NCBI GenBank assembly: GCA_035236585.1
Contig: CP141130.1
Span: forward strand, 80,671,944-80,735,943
DNA from: Warburgia ugandensis
Taxonomy: Eukaryota; Streptophyta; Magnoliopsida; Canellales; Canellaceae
DNA length: 64,000 bases
Direction of reading: 5' to 3'
The notes beneath the pieces were generated by a model. It did no database searches. It saw only the letters and a program-made list of their open reading frames with translations, and was not told where the DNA came from. The position numbers and the translations under genes were made by a program. Positions 10,653-22,405 of the stretch are shown piece after piece (position 1 is the first letter of the stretch; the number at the start of each line of letters is the position of its first letter).

Positions 10653-10907
10653 ATGAATCATCTTCCCAACCCACTGCCAATACAAATAACTTCGCAGGTG
10701 GTAGAAAACCATAACTCAATCTACGAGAAACTTAGATTTCTTGAAAACCAGGTCGTGAGACTGCCTAGTAAGGTAGCCATCTTAAGGCGATACATGAAGA
10801 ATCAAGAGGTTTCCAAGATGCTCGTAGCAAAGCTCCTAGCAATGGAGATGGAGAAAGAGGGTTACGATTCTTATGAAAGAGCACCAAATAATGAAGGAAC
10901 TCGCTAA
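10653..10907 (+). pseudogene. Coiled-coil-like coding remnant in the right palindrome arm
   Basis: An 84-codon open frame includes IYEKLRFLENQVVRL and LVAKLLAMEMEKEG, a charged heptad-like pattern typical of a coiled coil. Immediately upstream, in another frame, lies NVSAHGNLSISPDRTTPRAF, so the original coding sequence probably ran further and has been frameshifted. In copy B (58,493 onward) the frame continues as KEVMILMKEHQIMKELAKL. I cannot name the family. The left arm carries the same sequence inverted, so this is an inverted duplication of a coding fragment. Confidence 0.4.
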
Positions 10908-11126
10908 ATTGACAAGAAAAAGAGCAGCAGCAATGGTGGGGCTCCATACACTATTTTGAACTGAGAAGGATCCCTAGGTTTCTTCTTCGATCAGGATCCC
11001 AACCTCCTAGCTTCCCTCTGATTTTTCCTTCTTTTTGCTTTACTTGGTGTTGCTCATTGTTTTTCTGGGTGGGATTGAAGACACTGCCTCTTTGCTTTCA
11101 CATCGACGGCCAAACGCTGACCCGAT

Positions 11127-14100
11127 TCAGTCCTTACAGACCTTCCAGGGTGCCTGTGGGTAATATTTTGATCAGGATTATAAAGTAGCATGACCTCTAT
11201 CATCCATATTCAGACAACAAGTGTATCAGTTAAATGCAACACTAGTGCTAATATACATGAACAGGAGAAACTCATATTCAGACAACCAGAAAGGAATTAA
11301 GTGTTAAAGACCAAAAGTACAGAAGAAATACTATTATAGTGTTTGTGCGAGTTCTGAAGTGTAAAAGACCACTTCTTTAACTACTACACTAAATTATCTT
11401 CATATTTGATACATTGTAAGGGATTTTACTCAGAACCAGGAGTGTGTTATAGAGTGCTGATTCACGGAGCTGGCCAAGGAAGTCTGAAAGAAAACTCTAA
11501 CTAGGAAGTTCTATTCTATTATCATCTATTGTATCCATCAGCTTCCCACTCAATTAAATTCTCAGATTTACGTCATAACATTTATTGCTTCTTCTAAGCA
11601 GTTTAAAGGCCTTATCCCAGTAGTATTTACTTTCCAACTCTTCAGGAAGCTGTTAAAGGGATAGTAGAATTTCCAGACTCCAGGTAGCAACCACTAGTTA
11701 AGTCTTAAAAAATGGGAAGTGACCTCATAAATACAATGGAATACTTATATAAATTCCTCCCTTTTCCTTTTCATGGGGTCAGAACTTCCCTATACTAAAC
11801 CCGTTCGGCACCTATGTGCAACTCTTTTTTGCAACTGTACAAGTCAGCCTTCCACTCCCACTCTTACATACTAAGGCTACACTTTCTCACCCACTAAAGC
11901 AATGAGAGAATTGAAGAAGAAACTAACACAAAGAGAACCTATTATTATTCGTTTAGGTAGTTTACAATTAGTTGGTTGGAGTTGGTTACAAATAAGGAGC
12001 TACGTCCTACTTATACTTGCTCAGCTCCATCCACCTCTTCAATGGATGACCAGGATTATTCATGTGTCAGTACATCAATGGTCCAAATCATATTTTGAAA
12101 CCATCCTATACTTTCTAAACTACTCTACCATTCTCCTAGAGTATTCTAGATTACTATAGAAGATCGAGATATTTACAAGGATACTTCCGGAAACCATGCC
12201 TTCTAGAATCAAGCCTTGTTTCACAGATTCAGAAACACGGCCTAAGTCTCTTAGGTCACATCCATGAGCTAGGTAGGCATCCCTCAAAGCTTGTGGGCCT
12301 TGGTCATGGGCTTTGCAACGCAAGTCCGTGACACTATGCTAAGGCGCTCTGAGGAATATGATACTCAAGTAGACTTGGTTTCTACATTATGCTTCAAAAT
12401 AAGACATCTTCTTTTAATGTCACGATTTTTTTTGCAAAAAGTTGAACACAATAGCAATAACATATGAAGCAAAGTATCAAACATTGATCTAGTTAGATTG
12501 GAATAATGTACAATTTCTTGGAAGAAAAAACCTCAATCAAATGAATGTCTCCTTATGCCTACTTAATCTCCAACTTCTACTAGATTAGTATCAATCTTTG
12601 GACATTCTAGGATTAATTGTTGCATTTGGGTACACAATCCAAACCAATATCAAGAAAGTCCTAAGCATACCCAAATTCTACACTAACTGAACAGAGATCA
12701 ATTCAAACATCAACATAACTAAATTGTTGAAAATGATAATCTAATCTTCTATATATGCCTAAGAAATGAAGAACTATCTAGTACCTCAAAGTGAGGATGA
12801 AGCATGTAACTTGTGGCTGTATATTAGAGCTAAAGGATCGTTGTAACTTGTGTTTGAAATGATACGTAGAAGTAACAAAATTTAAATATCTAGAAAGCAC
12901 AAGGCACTAACATATTTATAAATAGGCAATGAGAAATCCAAGTGTATTAAGCCGAAACAAAGAGCCAATGTATTTGGTTCTTTCAAAATAAAAGATCTCT
13001 CCTTCTTTCCAATCTATAACATTCTATATATTATATTCTATTGTCATTTACCTACTTGCTTGGTCTCGTACCATTACACCTACACACCAACCTACTAGCT
13101 ACCGAATCACCAAAATCAACACAAATTGCAATTATTCTTAAGCATTTTGTTATCTAATATAGTTCAAGTATACTTAATCCCTTCAAAGCATTTTCTTTTT
13201 CATAGTTCCGCTGGCTCACCAAACAATGAAATTACCAAGTCAGCTCAGTATGTTATGAAAATTATTGTAACAAATTATAGATGAATAAAAATGTCAAATA
13301 ATTACTAATATCAAACATTATTACTATAACTACTTCCCTGAAGATCATATATATCAAAGATTAATAGTGAAAAGTTATTGGTCGTGTGATTCTTCTCCAG
13401 GAAGGCAATCAGTTTCATAGTTTCATGGATGAAAAATGATCTTGCAAAGACTAGTAAGTGTAAGAAAGTTAACAGATATGTAGAATAGAATCCTTCATAG
13501 GGGAAGAGCCAATTTATCATTTGAGATGTGTGACTCAAAGAGCTTTAAAAGAGAGATGGCTCCAATCAGTAATTTGCATTCACACCAAATGGCTTCTTTG
13601 AGGAGAAACCATCTAACCATACAACCACATAATGAGTTGATCCATAACACACCTTAACTACTACTATATTCTAGATCTTGTGGCCATGACCTCTCTGATG
13701 ATATGGCTTGCTGGTTGTGCAGCTGCCGCTACTCCATATAATGTCCTACATGAAATGCAACAAAAAGCATATCATTCATCAAGCAAAATAAGATAGAGAT
13801 ACTAAAATACAACCTCAAGCATCTTAGTCATTAGGCAAGCAAGTGAAAGCATACATCAAAATGATCAGGTACAGTAAAACCTCATGATCCTATGATGGCA
13901 TTTATCATTCATCAAGAAAGCAAGACAACTGAGAGTACCTAAACCGGAGCAGACTGTTCATAAGCCAAGCAAGTTAAATGGTAAACTAATGCAACTAGAT
14001 TGTTCATCAGGTAAGAGGAGAGAAGGAAGAATTCAGGATACTATACTTATTCCTCATGGTGAGAGAGAGAGAAGGAAGAATTGCAAATTGTGTCAACCAA

Positions 14101-14436
14101 TTTCTTCAGACATGACTAACTGACATGCCACTTTAGAAGTAAAAGTCATTTCCATTACTACCTAGGATTGTACCCACAAAACTGAAGGAAAATCCAACTG
14201 CGCATAAAAAGGAAAGAATAATATGCTATCAAAATTAACCCAACCAACATAACAATGCTATAAATTCATTGAAACAAACAATGCCAATTGCAAAACTTGT
14301 CTTATTGGACTAAGAATCACAACTTCAATGTGATCCAAGGATTCTCTAGTATGAGTTCAGAGATTCTCTAGTCTTGTACACAAATTTCCACTAAATTCAA
14401 CAAAATACTTCATTAAAACCAAGCTTTTCTTCATTG
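11127..14436. other. Low-copy duplicated block without a supported gene, copy A
   Basis: These 3.3 kb match 58,820-62,060 nearly base for base, apart from small indels. Short open frames are present but are not kept between the copies. I see no domain, splice-site chain or TE terminus, so it appears to be intergenic or intronic DNA carried along in the segmental duplication. Confidence 0.55.
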
Positions 14437-14444
14437 CACACACA

Positions 14445-14447
<3 letters not shown>

Positions 14448-14529
<82 letters not shown>
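14448..14529. repeat. (CT)n microsatellite
   Basis: A pure CT run preceded by a short CA run. Copy B has its own CT run at 62,061-62,131, followed by about 165 bases that are missing here. Confidence 0.98.
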
Positions 14530-14531
<2 letters not shown>

Positions 14532-14541
14532 AGTAATTTGT

Positions 14542-17131
14542 TGTAATGACTCCAATTTTGTAACATTAAAATCCTAAGTTAGCAATGAAAAGTTCAATTT
14601 TTGAAGATAAGGGTATTTTGGTCATTTCACTATTCACCTTAACTGAACTTAGAACTTTGATCCTTAAATGGTACCATTAGGTGTATTTTAGAAAAAGGAA
14701 TCCAACAAGACCAAAATCACCTAAAACGGAGTTAAAATGAGTAAGTTATGGCCCTTTGAAGTTCGAGGGCAAAAATGTAATTTTTACAAAAAACGGATTT
14801 AGCTTGCACAACACAGGGGCCCGTTTTGATACGGGTACCCTTCATCTTCAACCCCCTAGAGGGTTCTAGAACAGTGGTGATTGGAGGAGAAATCACCGCC
14901 ATTCTGGAGGTTTCTCCACCGCCATTCAAAGGCAGTGAGAGCCCCCTCTAGAACCCTCTGATAACTCTATAAATAGAGCTCTTGGGTGCCTCTAATGGCA
15001 TCCCAAAAGCTTGAAGAAAACCCATTTTGGAGAACCAACCTAGAGGGGAAACGAGGAGAAAAACCCAGCAACAAGCCAGGTATGCCCAAGATCCCTCAAA
15101 ACCCGTCTTCACAGTAGTCTTAGGCTCAATTTCCCTAAGTTTTTGCATGAAAAATCATGCAAAATAGAGCCCTGGAGAATCACCAAGGACTCAGGGACGT
15201 TCCCTGGGCCGCACTGGTTCAACGAACCAGGGTGTCCTGAGGATGCCCCTGTCCCCCAAATGACCAGAACGTCCCACCGGGACGAGATGCGTCAACCGCG
15301 TCTGAGAGAACCAAATGGGCGCGTCCAGGGACGCACCCGCAAAAGAGAAAGACGGGTGGGAAAACCCAGCACGTTTGTAGACGTGCAGCGTGCTAGCGAA
15401 CCGGGATTTTTCCGCTCCTTAAGAAAATGCGGGCGCATGCCACTGACGCACAGCGCGCTAGTATTCCGCCTTTTCACTCTTAAGGCCCTTATGTACGTGT
15501 GACACTAAAACGCTTATAACTTGAGATCTAGAGCTCCGATTGAGGTGCCGCAAAAGGCGTTGTGTCGATATCGACAACGCGGACAACCCAAACTATAAAA
15601 TCCCTAATCAAGACTTAATAAAAGATGGGCATGACCCTTAGAATAGGATGGTGGTGCGTGGCTGCTAAACCTTTGGAAAACTGATAATACCAAGGCCCAA
15701 TTAGGACCTTAGGACACCCATACGCATAGGGATGGACTCATAATGCCTAAGTAATAATACCAACCACTCTAAAACCCATAAAAGATAGGCCAAACTAACC
15801 TTGATTCCCCAAACCATGTTCAAGAGCGTACAAGGACAAAGGGGTTAGCGCGACCTAGCTAGGTAGGTGCTCTATCGCTACTAGATTCTTTTAAAAGAAC
15901 TATTATTGTTTTGAGAATACACGTTTTAAGTATATGACTTGTTTAGCATGACTTAATTCAGCATGCATGTGATAAATGTTTTATGCATAGATATGTTTTA
16001 TGCATAGACATGTTTTATAAATAATTGCATATACATTATGCATAGATATGTTTTGCAAACTATTGCATACATGGCATGATTTGTGAGCATTAAGTTCTTG
16101 CAAAAATTGCATGTCCTTGAGGGTTGCCAAAAGACGCTGGAGTGCCAAGGGCCAGGCAGTTGTAGGGGACCCAAAGAGGATAGGTTTTGAAAAGAGGTTT
16201 TTGGCTTATTTGCTCGTACATGATTTGGGCTAGTAAGCTCATGGGCGCTATGCCGAGAGGTTTGGGGTAGCTCTACCACTATTAGGTGGATGGGTACCAT
16301 GCCCAAAAAGGGCATGTCCCTGCTTCGACTGCATGTGGTACAAGGGGTTACCACTGGTGTCACGGCACTGGGTCGAAGTGTCATATGCCCCGTGGAGGTA
16401 TATGATCTTGTGTCCCTAGGTACCCGGGGACCACACGGCAGTGAGGTCATGGGCATAGTGGGACCCTATGGTTTCATGGACTTATGTGCATTGCATATGG
16501 TATGATATGAGGTTGGTCGACCATACCATACTAGATATCCATGAGTTGGATTCAATGAAGCATCTTATGCATATCATTATATTATGATATATATGATACT
16601 TTCGACTTGGTTTGTGAGATTCTTAAGTCGTTAATGTTTCAATTTGACAATGGTTTTTGATATATTGAACTTGAGTGTTCAAACATGTACATGTTTTGAA
16701 AGAGCACATAATTTTAAACATCGCATGCATTATAAAACTAGTAGTGATAGGCTCCTACTGAGTATAGTATATACTCACCCAATCCTCAACGTTTTTCAGA
16801 CACAAAGTAAATACTTAAGGGCAAGGAACACTTGTGATAGAAGACACCCAGACTAAGTGCAAGTAAGTAAATCCCTACCTTATCTTTCAATGTTACTTGA
16901 TTGTAGTTACTCTCTAATAAGTGAGAAATTTGTGACTAACACTTTCTTGGGAATAATATTGATTTAAAACTTTGCCATGGCTAGATAATTTGAGAATGTG
17001 TTTTGACGCTTGGGGTTTTTATGAAAGATTGTTTTCCAAAAAAAAAAGATTTTCATGCATTTCATACTTATAAAACAAGAGATCTCGCCTTTTTATCAAA
17101 ATTGCATCATATAAAAACCCGGGTCGTCACA
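14542..17131 (-). mobile_element. Solo LTR, 2.6 kb, Gypsy-like, perfect TSD
   Basis: On the minus strand it opens TGTGACGACCCGGGTTTTTA and closes TTGGAGTCATTACA. The TSD TTTGT is at 14,537-14,541 and 17,132-17,136. Copy B of the duplication carries the unoccupied site AGAGTAATTTGTACTC near 62,302-62,317, which fixes both ends to the base. There is no second LTR and no pol domain. The long frames at 15,143 and 15,998 lie in GC-richer parts and show no motif. A small hairpin lies at 16,759-16,777. Resemblance to long LTRs of chromovirus-type Gypsy elements is an inference from the termini. Confidence 0.9.
16759..16777. repeat. Short hairpin in solo LTR
   Basis: TGAGTATA, a 3-base loop GTA, and TATACTCA form an 8-bp stem about 360 bases from the LTR start, near the place where the other two long solo LTRs also have a CTGAG..CTCA hairpin. 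Confidence 0.75.
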
Positions 17132-17238
17132 TTTGTACTCTTCTAACTCTTTCGCAATCCTCTCCTCATTGGTTGCTTGATTCTAATACTAATCAAAACA
17201 TCACAACAGTTATCTCCAATCTAATACTTGCCCATGAA

Positions 17239-17541
17239 TGTTCACAGATTGTCAAAAATAATTATCTGAAGCATAACAGATCAAATATAGACTTACCTCC
17301 AGACATAGCAGCAATTCCTTAAGAGATCTTCTGATTCGTAGCAGTAGACGATTATAGAAAACTGGATGTCAAATCTACTTGAATCAGGGACCCCTTAAGA
17401 GATGATGGTTAATGGCAACTATCTTTCCATCAAGGATAACTGCCATGGGCAGTTATGACACATGTTAAATGTGTAAACAATATGTAGCACATTGGATTTT
17501 TGAATCTCAAATGTTAGGGACCACAAAAAAAATTTCCAACA
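17239..17541 (-). repeat. 3' LTR of the rearranged Copia (end clipped)
   Basis: It matches 21,998-22,317 and 62,883-63,203. The outermost 18 bases seen in those copies are absent here; flanking sequence CCCATGAA, shared with 62,409-62,416, is joined directly to TGTTCACAG. A deletion therefore removed the LTR end, the SINE half and part of the older Copia. Confidence 0.9.
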
Positions 17542-17901
17542 TTCTCCCACTTGGTCCAAACATTTGTAACTTTATAAATTCAAAAATCTTATTGTACTAG
17601 TTTAACTCACTTTATGCTCCAACAAAGAAATAAATTAAATGAATTATGACAATAATTCCTTTGTAAACAAGTATTACCTTCCATGTATTACAATGTAATT
17701 ATCTTCTCTGAAAAAGCCCTTTATGTGCCATTTTTATTTTTATGAATAAGCCTCAAATTCTTATTTTGGGTCCAAACTTAAATATTTGTCATCCAATCAT
17801 AAATGTATACAAACTAAAATGGAGACAAATGCAATAATTCAGAGTTTTATTAGTAATATGTGCTATAAATATAGCATTATAGTTCAAATAGAAGGTGACA
17901 A

Positions 17902-19800
17902 ATGAGAACAAAGTCCCATTCACATTACATGATCCTTATACAACTTTGGTGGCATGCCTTTCATCAAAGGATATGTAATCATCAATTGAGTACGAATGTG
18001 TTCAAAGAGCACTTCATTCCTTTTTATGTGCTTTTTGACTGCTACGTACTTAATGTCAATGTGTTTACCATAACTTCCACTTTTATTATTCTTAGCAAAG
18101 AACACAACAGCTGAATTGTCACAGTATATATTCAATGGCCTAGAGGTGGAATCAACAACTCGAAGCCCAGAAATGAAAGTCTTCAACCATATACCCTACC
18201 AGGTTGCCTCAAAACAAGAACAAACTCAGCTTCTATAGTAAAACTAGTAATCAAAGATTTCTTTGCACTTCTCCAAGATATAGCTCCTCTAGCAAATAAG
18301 AAGATAAATCCAGATGTTGATTTGCAAGAATCAACCCAACCAGCGAAGTTTGAATCTAAATATCCAATAACCTCCAAGTAATCAATCCGTCTATATGTAA
18401 GCATGTAATCTTTAGTCCCTTAAAGGTATTGCATGACCTTCTTTCCAGCTCTCCAGTGGTCCAAACCTGGGTTACTTTGATATCTTCCTAATATTCCAAC
18501 TGCAAATGTAAGGTCTGGTCTAGTACAAACCTGAGCATACATCAAGCTGCCAACAGTTAAAGCATAAGGAATGTTTTTAATTTGTTCCCCTTCAAGGTCA
18601 TTCTTGGGACATTGATTCAAACTAAATCTATCACCCTTAACAACAAGTGCTACACTAGGTGAACAATTTTTCATTCAAAATCTCTTAAGAACTTTGTTGA
18701 TATAGGCTTCCTGAGACAAGCCCAAGATTCCCTGAGACTTGTCTCCATTAATCTTAATGCTAATAACATAACATGCCTCACTAATATCCTTCATTTCAAG
18801 TTTTGAGAGAGAAACTGTTTCACTTCATATAACAATCCAATATCATTAGTTGTAAGCAATATATTATCTACGTATAGGACTAGAAAAATAATCTTGCTCC
18901 CACTAACCTTGTGATATATACATTCATCCACAATATTCTCTACGGAACCAAATGAAGAGATAACATTATGAAATTTTAAATACCACTGATGGGAGGTTTG
19001 TTTTAGTCCATGTATAGACTTTTTAAGCTTGCAAACTAAATGATGACCATCATTTGAGACAAAACCCTCAAGTTGTTTTATATAAACATCTTTCTCTAAA
19101 TCACCATTGAGGAATGTCGTTTTCACATCCATCTGATGTAAATCTAAACCAAAATGAGCAACCAATGCTATGATGATACAGAAAGAATCCTTTTTAGAAA
19201 TAGGAGAAAATATTTCTTGATAATCGATTCCTTCCTTTTGTGAGAATCCTTTTGCAACAAGTCTAGCCTTGTATCCCTCAATGTTGCCTAATGAGTCTTT
19301 CTTGGTTTTAAAAATTCATTTATGACCAATGGTCTTTGCCCCATTAGGCAACTCTACAAGATCCCATACTTGATTATCTATCATAGATTTCATTTCATCT
19401 TTCATAGCATCATGCCATAATTTAGATTTACTACTATTCATAGCATATGAAAATGTCTTGGGGTCATTTTCGGCACCAACATCATAGTCAGATTCTTATA
19501 AGTAGACTATGTAATCAGTAGAAATCACTGACTTCCTTGCTCTAGTAGATCTCCACAACGGTACATCATCGGCTTCTTGTGGAGCTCATGATCATAAACT
19601 TATTGCGGTTGATGCTCAATGGGATCTACTAAAACATTATCAGCTTAACATGAATTTTCAACAACTGGTTGTTCAATATCCATCATATTTTGATAGGTGT
19701 CACTGATAATAACCAGTCTGTTACTTGATGTGGGAGTTGGATTAGAAACTCCATTTTCCTCAAAAACTAAGTTTTGAGGTTGATAACTTCCACTAACCAA
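17902..19800 (-). pseudogene. Copia reverse transcriptase and RNase H, broken
   Basis: Reading from 19,800 downward: a linker with ENDPKTF-like sequence, then RT with QMDVKTTFLNGD and KLKKSIHGLKQT, the catalytic box as LYVDNILL (family YVDD, so the second Asp is Asn), SLMYAQVCTRPDL, and RNase H with CDNSAVVFFAKN and HIDIKY. Stops and shifts fall between 19,165 and 19,800 and at several later points. Length and order agree with Copia pol downstream of integrase. The copy at 63,539-64,000 continues out of the window. Confidence 0.93.
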
Positions 19801-20430
19801 GTCATTCTTTATTTAGGGTGCTTGGATCTTGACTATGCTCTTAGAAATGAAGTGCCTCTTGAAGTTACAGATACTAGCACTAATGCCAAGATCACTGTGT
19901 ATGAATGATGAGAGCAATATAATCACTTGAGTATGATGTTTATTAAATCTCATATTAACACTAGTATCCGTGGGTCGATACCTAAATGTTAGAATATCAA
20001 ATATCTCATAAAAGCTATTGATGAACAATTTAAGTCATCTAATAAGGCATTGGCTAGCACCTTAATGGCCAAATTGTCATCAATCAAACTAACTGGCGCT
20101 AGGGGAGTGCGTGAGCACATTATGCGAATGAGGGACATAACTGCTCAGCTAAAGTCATTACAGATTAAGATATCTGAGTCCTTTTTAGTGCACCTTGTCT
20201 TGAATTCTCTCCCTTCTCATTATGGACCATTCAAAATACACATAAGGAAAAATGGTCAATTAATGAACTTTTGACCATGTGTGTTTAAGAAGATGAGAGA
20301 TTAGTTCAAGAAATGGGTGAGGGTGCACATATAGTAACCCATAAAAGGGATAAGAAACAAGCCATAAAAAATAAAGTAGTCATATATAAAGGTAATGAAA
20401 TATTTCTGACCATGCATGCTCATGTTAGGA
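19800..20430 (+). pseudogene. Inverted Copia gag fragment inside a minus-strand element
   Basis: The plus strand encodes LTGARGVREHIMRMRDITAQ, FLVHLVLNSLPSHYGPFKI and upstream LIKAIDEQFKSSNKALAST. This is the UBN2/gag-polypeptide domain of Copia Gag. It is opposite in orientation to everything around it and occupies the place of the integrase core. Several stops are present. An inversion within the element, or insertion of a reversed cDNA piece, would explain it. Confidence 0.88.
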
Positions 20431-20469
20431 CAATAAATGTTAGTATGTATAATCTCTAACATGTCAGAA

Positions 20470-20650
20470 CTCCTCTAAGCACCCTTTTTCGACTTGTTGG
20501 TCGCTTACCTTTAATGCTGTCCACACATGAATCAAGGTCTGTAAAATTAAGTGTCTCAAGAACTCTATCTTTTACTAATCTTTTGATTCTATCAATGAAG
20601 ATATGTCATAATCTCCGACGCCACAACATAGAGAATTTCTCAATCATGAT
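20470..20650 (-). pseudogene. Copia GAG-pre-integrase segment
   Basis: The minus strand encodes LVKDRVLETLNFTDLDSCVD and then SIKGK. This is the region just before the Copia integrase core, where a zinc-binding His/Cys motif is normally completed. The core itself is missing downstream, replaced by the inverted gag piece. Confidence 0.8.
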
Positions 20651-20659
20651 GTTACGCTT

Positions 20660-21545
20660 AATACCAGCATTATCATACACAGCCATGACTTCATTAGAGA
20701 CATCATTATTTAAATGAGCATTGAATAAACCATCATCCATTATGCCATTTCCAATAACAATTAATTTTTTTATATAAATTAAAGTAAGATTGGCACAAGT
20801 TTAGATACAGAAATCATATTCCTAGAAAAGCTAGGAACATAAAAGATTCTTTCTAAATCCAATACAAAACCACTTTTAAAAATTAGTTTATATGTCCCCA
20901 TAGCTTTAACAAGTGAATGCATCATGTTTCCTGAATAGATGCTCTGTTCACTTTCCATCGGTTTCTTTTGGTTTAGAAAACTTTGCATGATATTATAGAT
21001 GTGGATTGTAGAACCAAAATTCATGTAGTATATGAAACATCAACTATATTAGATTCATAGCATACAAAAGAATTGAGATTACCTTTCTTTTTCAGCCAAG
21101 CCAGCATTACTATGCACAGCCATTACTTCATTGGAGACATCATTATTTAAATGAATTTTGTACAAATCATCATTCATTGTACCACTTTCAATAATTACTG
21201 AATTTAAAATAAGTTTCATGAAAAAAGAAGAAAAATCCAAGTGGCACAAGTTTAGATACAAAAATCAAATTCTTAAAAAATTTAGGAATATAAAAGGTTC
21301 TTTCCAAATCAAGTACAAAATCAGCGTGTAAAACAAGCCTATATGTCCCCACAACTTTGACAAGTGAACGCATCCTATTGCTTGAATAGATGCTCTGTTC
21401 ACTTTCCATCGATCTCCTTTGGTTTAGAAAACCCTGCATGGTATTACAAATATTGATTGTAGAACTAGAATCAATCTACCATGTGGTATGCAAAACATCA
21501 ACCATATTAGATTCATAACATACAAAAGATTTGAGATTACCTTTC
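20660..21545 (-). repeat. Tandem duplication of the Copia protease region (about 438 bp each)
   Basis: 20,661-21,098 and 21,099-21,545 are direct repeats. Each contains the post-protease signature: MESEQSIYSGN, GTYKLIFKSGFVLDLERIFY and NMISVSKLVP in one, and the near-identical GTYRLVLHADFVLDLERTFY in the other. Similarity is about 85 percent by eye, so the duplication is old relative to the LTR pair or was created by template switching. Confidence 0.85.
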
Positions 21546-21571
21546 TTTTCTAGGCAAGCCTTCCTTTTAGG

Positions 21572-21613
21572 ACAATATTTGCTCATGTGTCCCTTCTTTT
21601 TGCAAAAGAAACA
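21572..21613 (-). other. Gag zinc knuckle CFFCKKKGHMSKYC
   Basis: A perfect CX2CX4HX4C retroviral-type zinc knuckle on the minus strand. It marks the nucleocapsid end of Gag, directly upstream of the protease segments. Confidence 0.92.
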
Positions 21614-21980
21614 CCTCATAGGCTCCTTTTTGTCAATATGTGGCTCTCATCATCTGAATTTGTGTTTGTAACATTGATTTGTGAGCCAGGATTGTTGTTA
21701 GTTGGCGATTAAACCCCTATTTCACTTTTGATTCATGGTGTGCACATCCAAAGCATACTAGTTTCTATTCATCTCAGAACAAGTAAGCACAGTGAAGGCA
21801 ACGTAAGTTTACCTAATTTTCTCTTAATATTTCACGGTTTGTCTCCATTATGCTAAAATGAAATTGACATTTTACTTAGACCAAGTCAAATCTGTAGTTT
21901 TGTTCTTTGATCTGTCTAATCTCATTTATCATTGTAATCTATAAAACAAACAACTGCAAAGCTGCTAGATAGTATAAATC

Positions 21981-21995
21981 ATGGCTCTAATACCA
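21981..21995 (-). other. Primer binding site, initiator tRNA-Met
   Basis: TGGTATTAGAGCCAT starts two bases after the 5' LTR end. It is the usual plant Copia primer site, complementary to the 3' end of initiator tRNA-Met, with one change. Confidence 0.9.
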
Positions 21996-21997
21996 CA

Positions 21998-22317
21998 TGT
22001 AAACTCATTCACAGATGTTCACAGATTGTCAAAAACAATTATCGGAAGCATAACAGATCAAATAGAGATTACCTCTAGCGATAGCAACAATTCCTTAAGA
22101 GATCTTCTGATTTGTAGCAGTAGACAATGATGGAGAGTCGGATGTCAGATTTGCTTGAATTAGGGACCCTTTAAGAGATGATGGTTAATGACAGTTATCC
22201 TTCCATCAAGGATAACTGCCATGGGTAGTTATGACACATGTTAAATGTGTAAACAATATGCAACACGTTGGATTTTTGAATCCCAAATGTTAGGGACCAC
22301 AAAAAAAATTTCTAACA
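21998..22317 (-). repeat. 5' LTR of the rearranged Copia
   Basis: It is 320 bp and on the minus strand runs from TGTTAGAAATT to GAATGAGTTTACA. It is followed by the primer site and matches 17,239-17,541. Confidence 0.92.
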
Positions 22318-22405
22318 AGGTGAATTTGTATGCTATCAACCTTTGTGGTCCATCCTTCCTTAAACCCCACATGTGCAGGAACTTCATGCACCGGGTTGCT
22401 CTTTT
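22318..22405 (+). mobile_element. 3' half of an Au SINE, cut by the Copia insertion
   Basis: AGGTGAATTTGTATGCTATC, then ACCTTTGTGGTCC and AGGAACTTCATGCACCGGG, is the Au SINE 3' half. The 5' half is missing from this copy but is present at 62,791-62,882 on the other side of the same LTR element in the second copy of the duplication. Confidence 0.85.

Larger units (their letters stand above)
9519..11093. repeat. Large inverted repeat (palindrome), copy A
   Basis: The left arm, 9519-9999, matches the reverse complement of 10,598-11,093 at roughly 70-75 percent by eye. A clear block is AAGAAATCTAAGTTTCTCG near 9860, which appears as CGAGAAACTTAGATTTCTT near 10,726. The loop of about 600 bp holds a (TAA)n microsatellite. 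A 22-bp direct repeat ending CTGACCCGAT lies outside both arms (9465-9486 and 11,105-11,126). The whole structure is repeated at 57,248-58,794. A transcript across it would fold into a long imperfect hairpin. Confidence 0.85.
17239..22317 (-). mobile_element. Rearranged Copia-type LTR retrotransposon
   Basis: The 5' LTR (minus) is 21,998-22,317 and the 3' LTR is 17,239-17,541; the latter lacks its last 18 or so bases. The primer site TGGTATTAGAGCCAT (21,981-21,995) matches initiator tRNA-Met and the polypurine tract AGTGGGAGAA (17,542-17,551) abuts the 3' LTR. In order from the 5' side come a gag zinc knuckle, two tandem protease segments, a GAG-pre-integrase segment, an inverted gag piece where the integrase core should be, then RT and RNase H. 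All coding parts have stops or shifts. It sits in an Au SINE: TSD AGGTG at 22,318-22,322 corresponds to AGGTA at 62,878-62,882 beside the second copy. Confidence 0.92.

Noticed and set aside
13664-13745. Possible terminal exon on the minus strand (AQPASHIIREVMATR then stop)
   Set aside because: It has an AG before it and is partly kept in copy B, but the last residues differ, no neighbouring exon was found and no family is recognised.
15143-15502. 119-codon plus-strand frame, and the 152-codon minus frame at 15,998-16,456
   Set aside because: Both lie inside a solo LTR fixed by a perfect TSD and empty site, and neither shows a domain.
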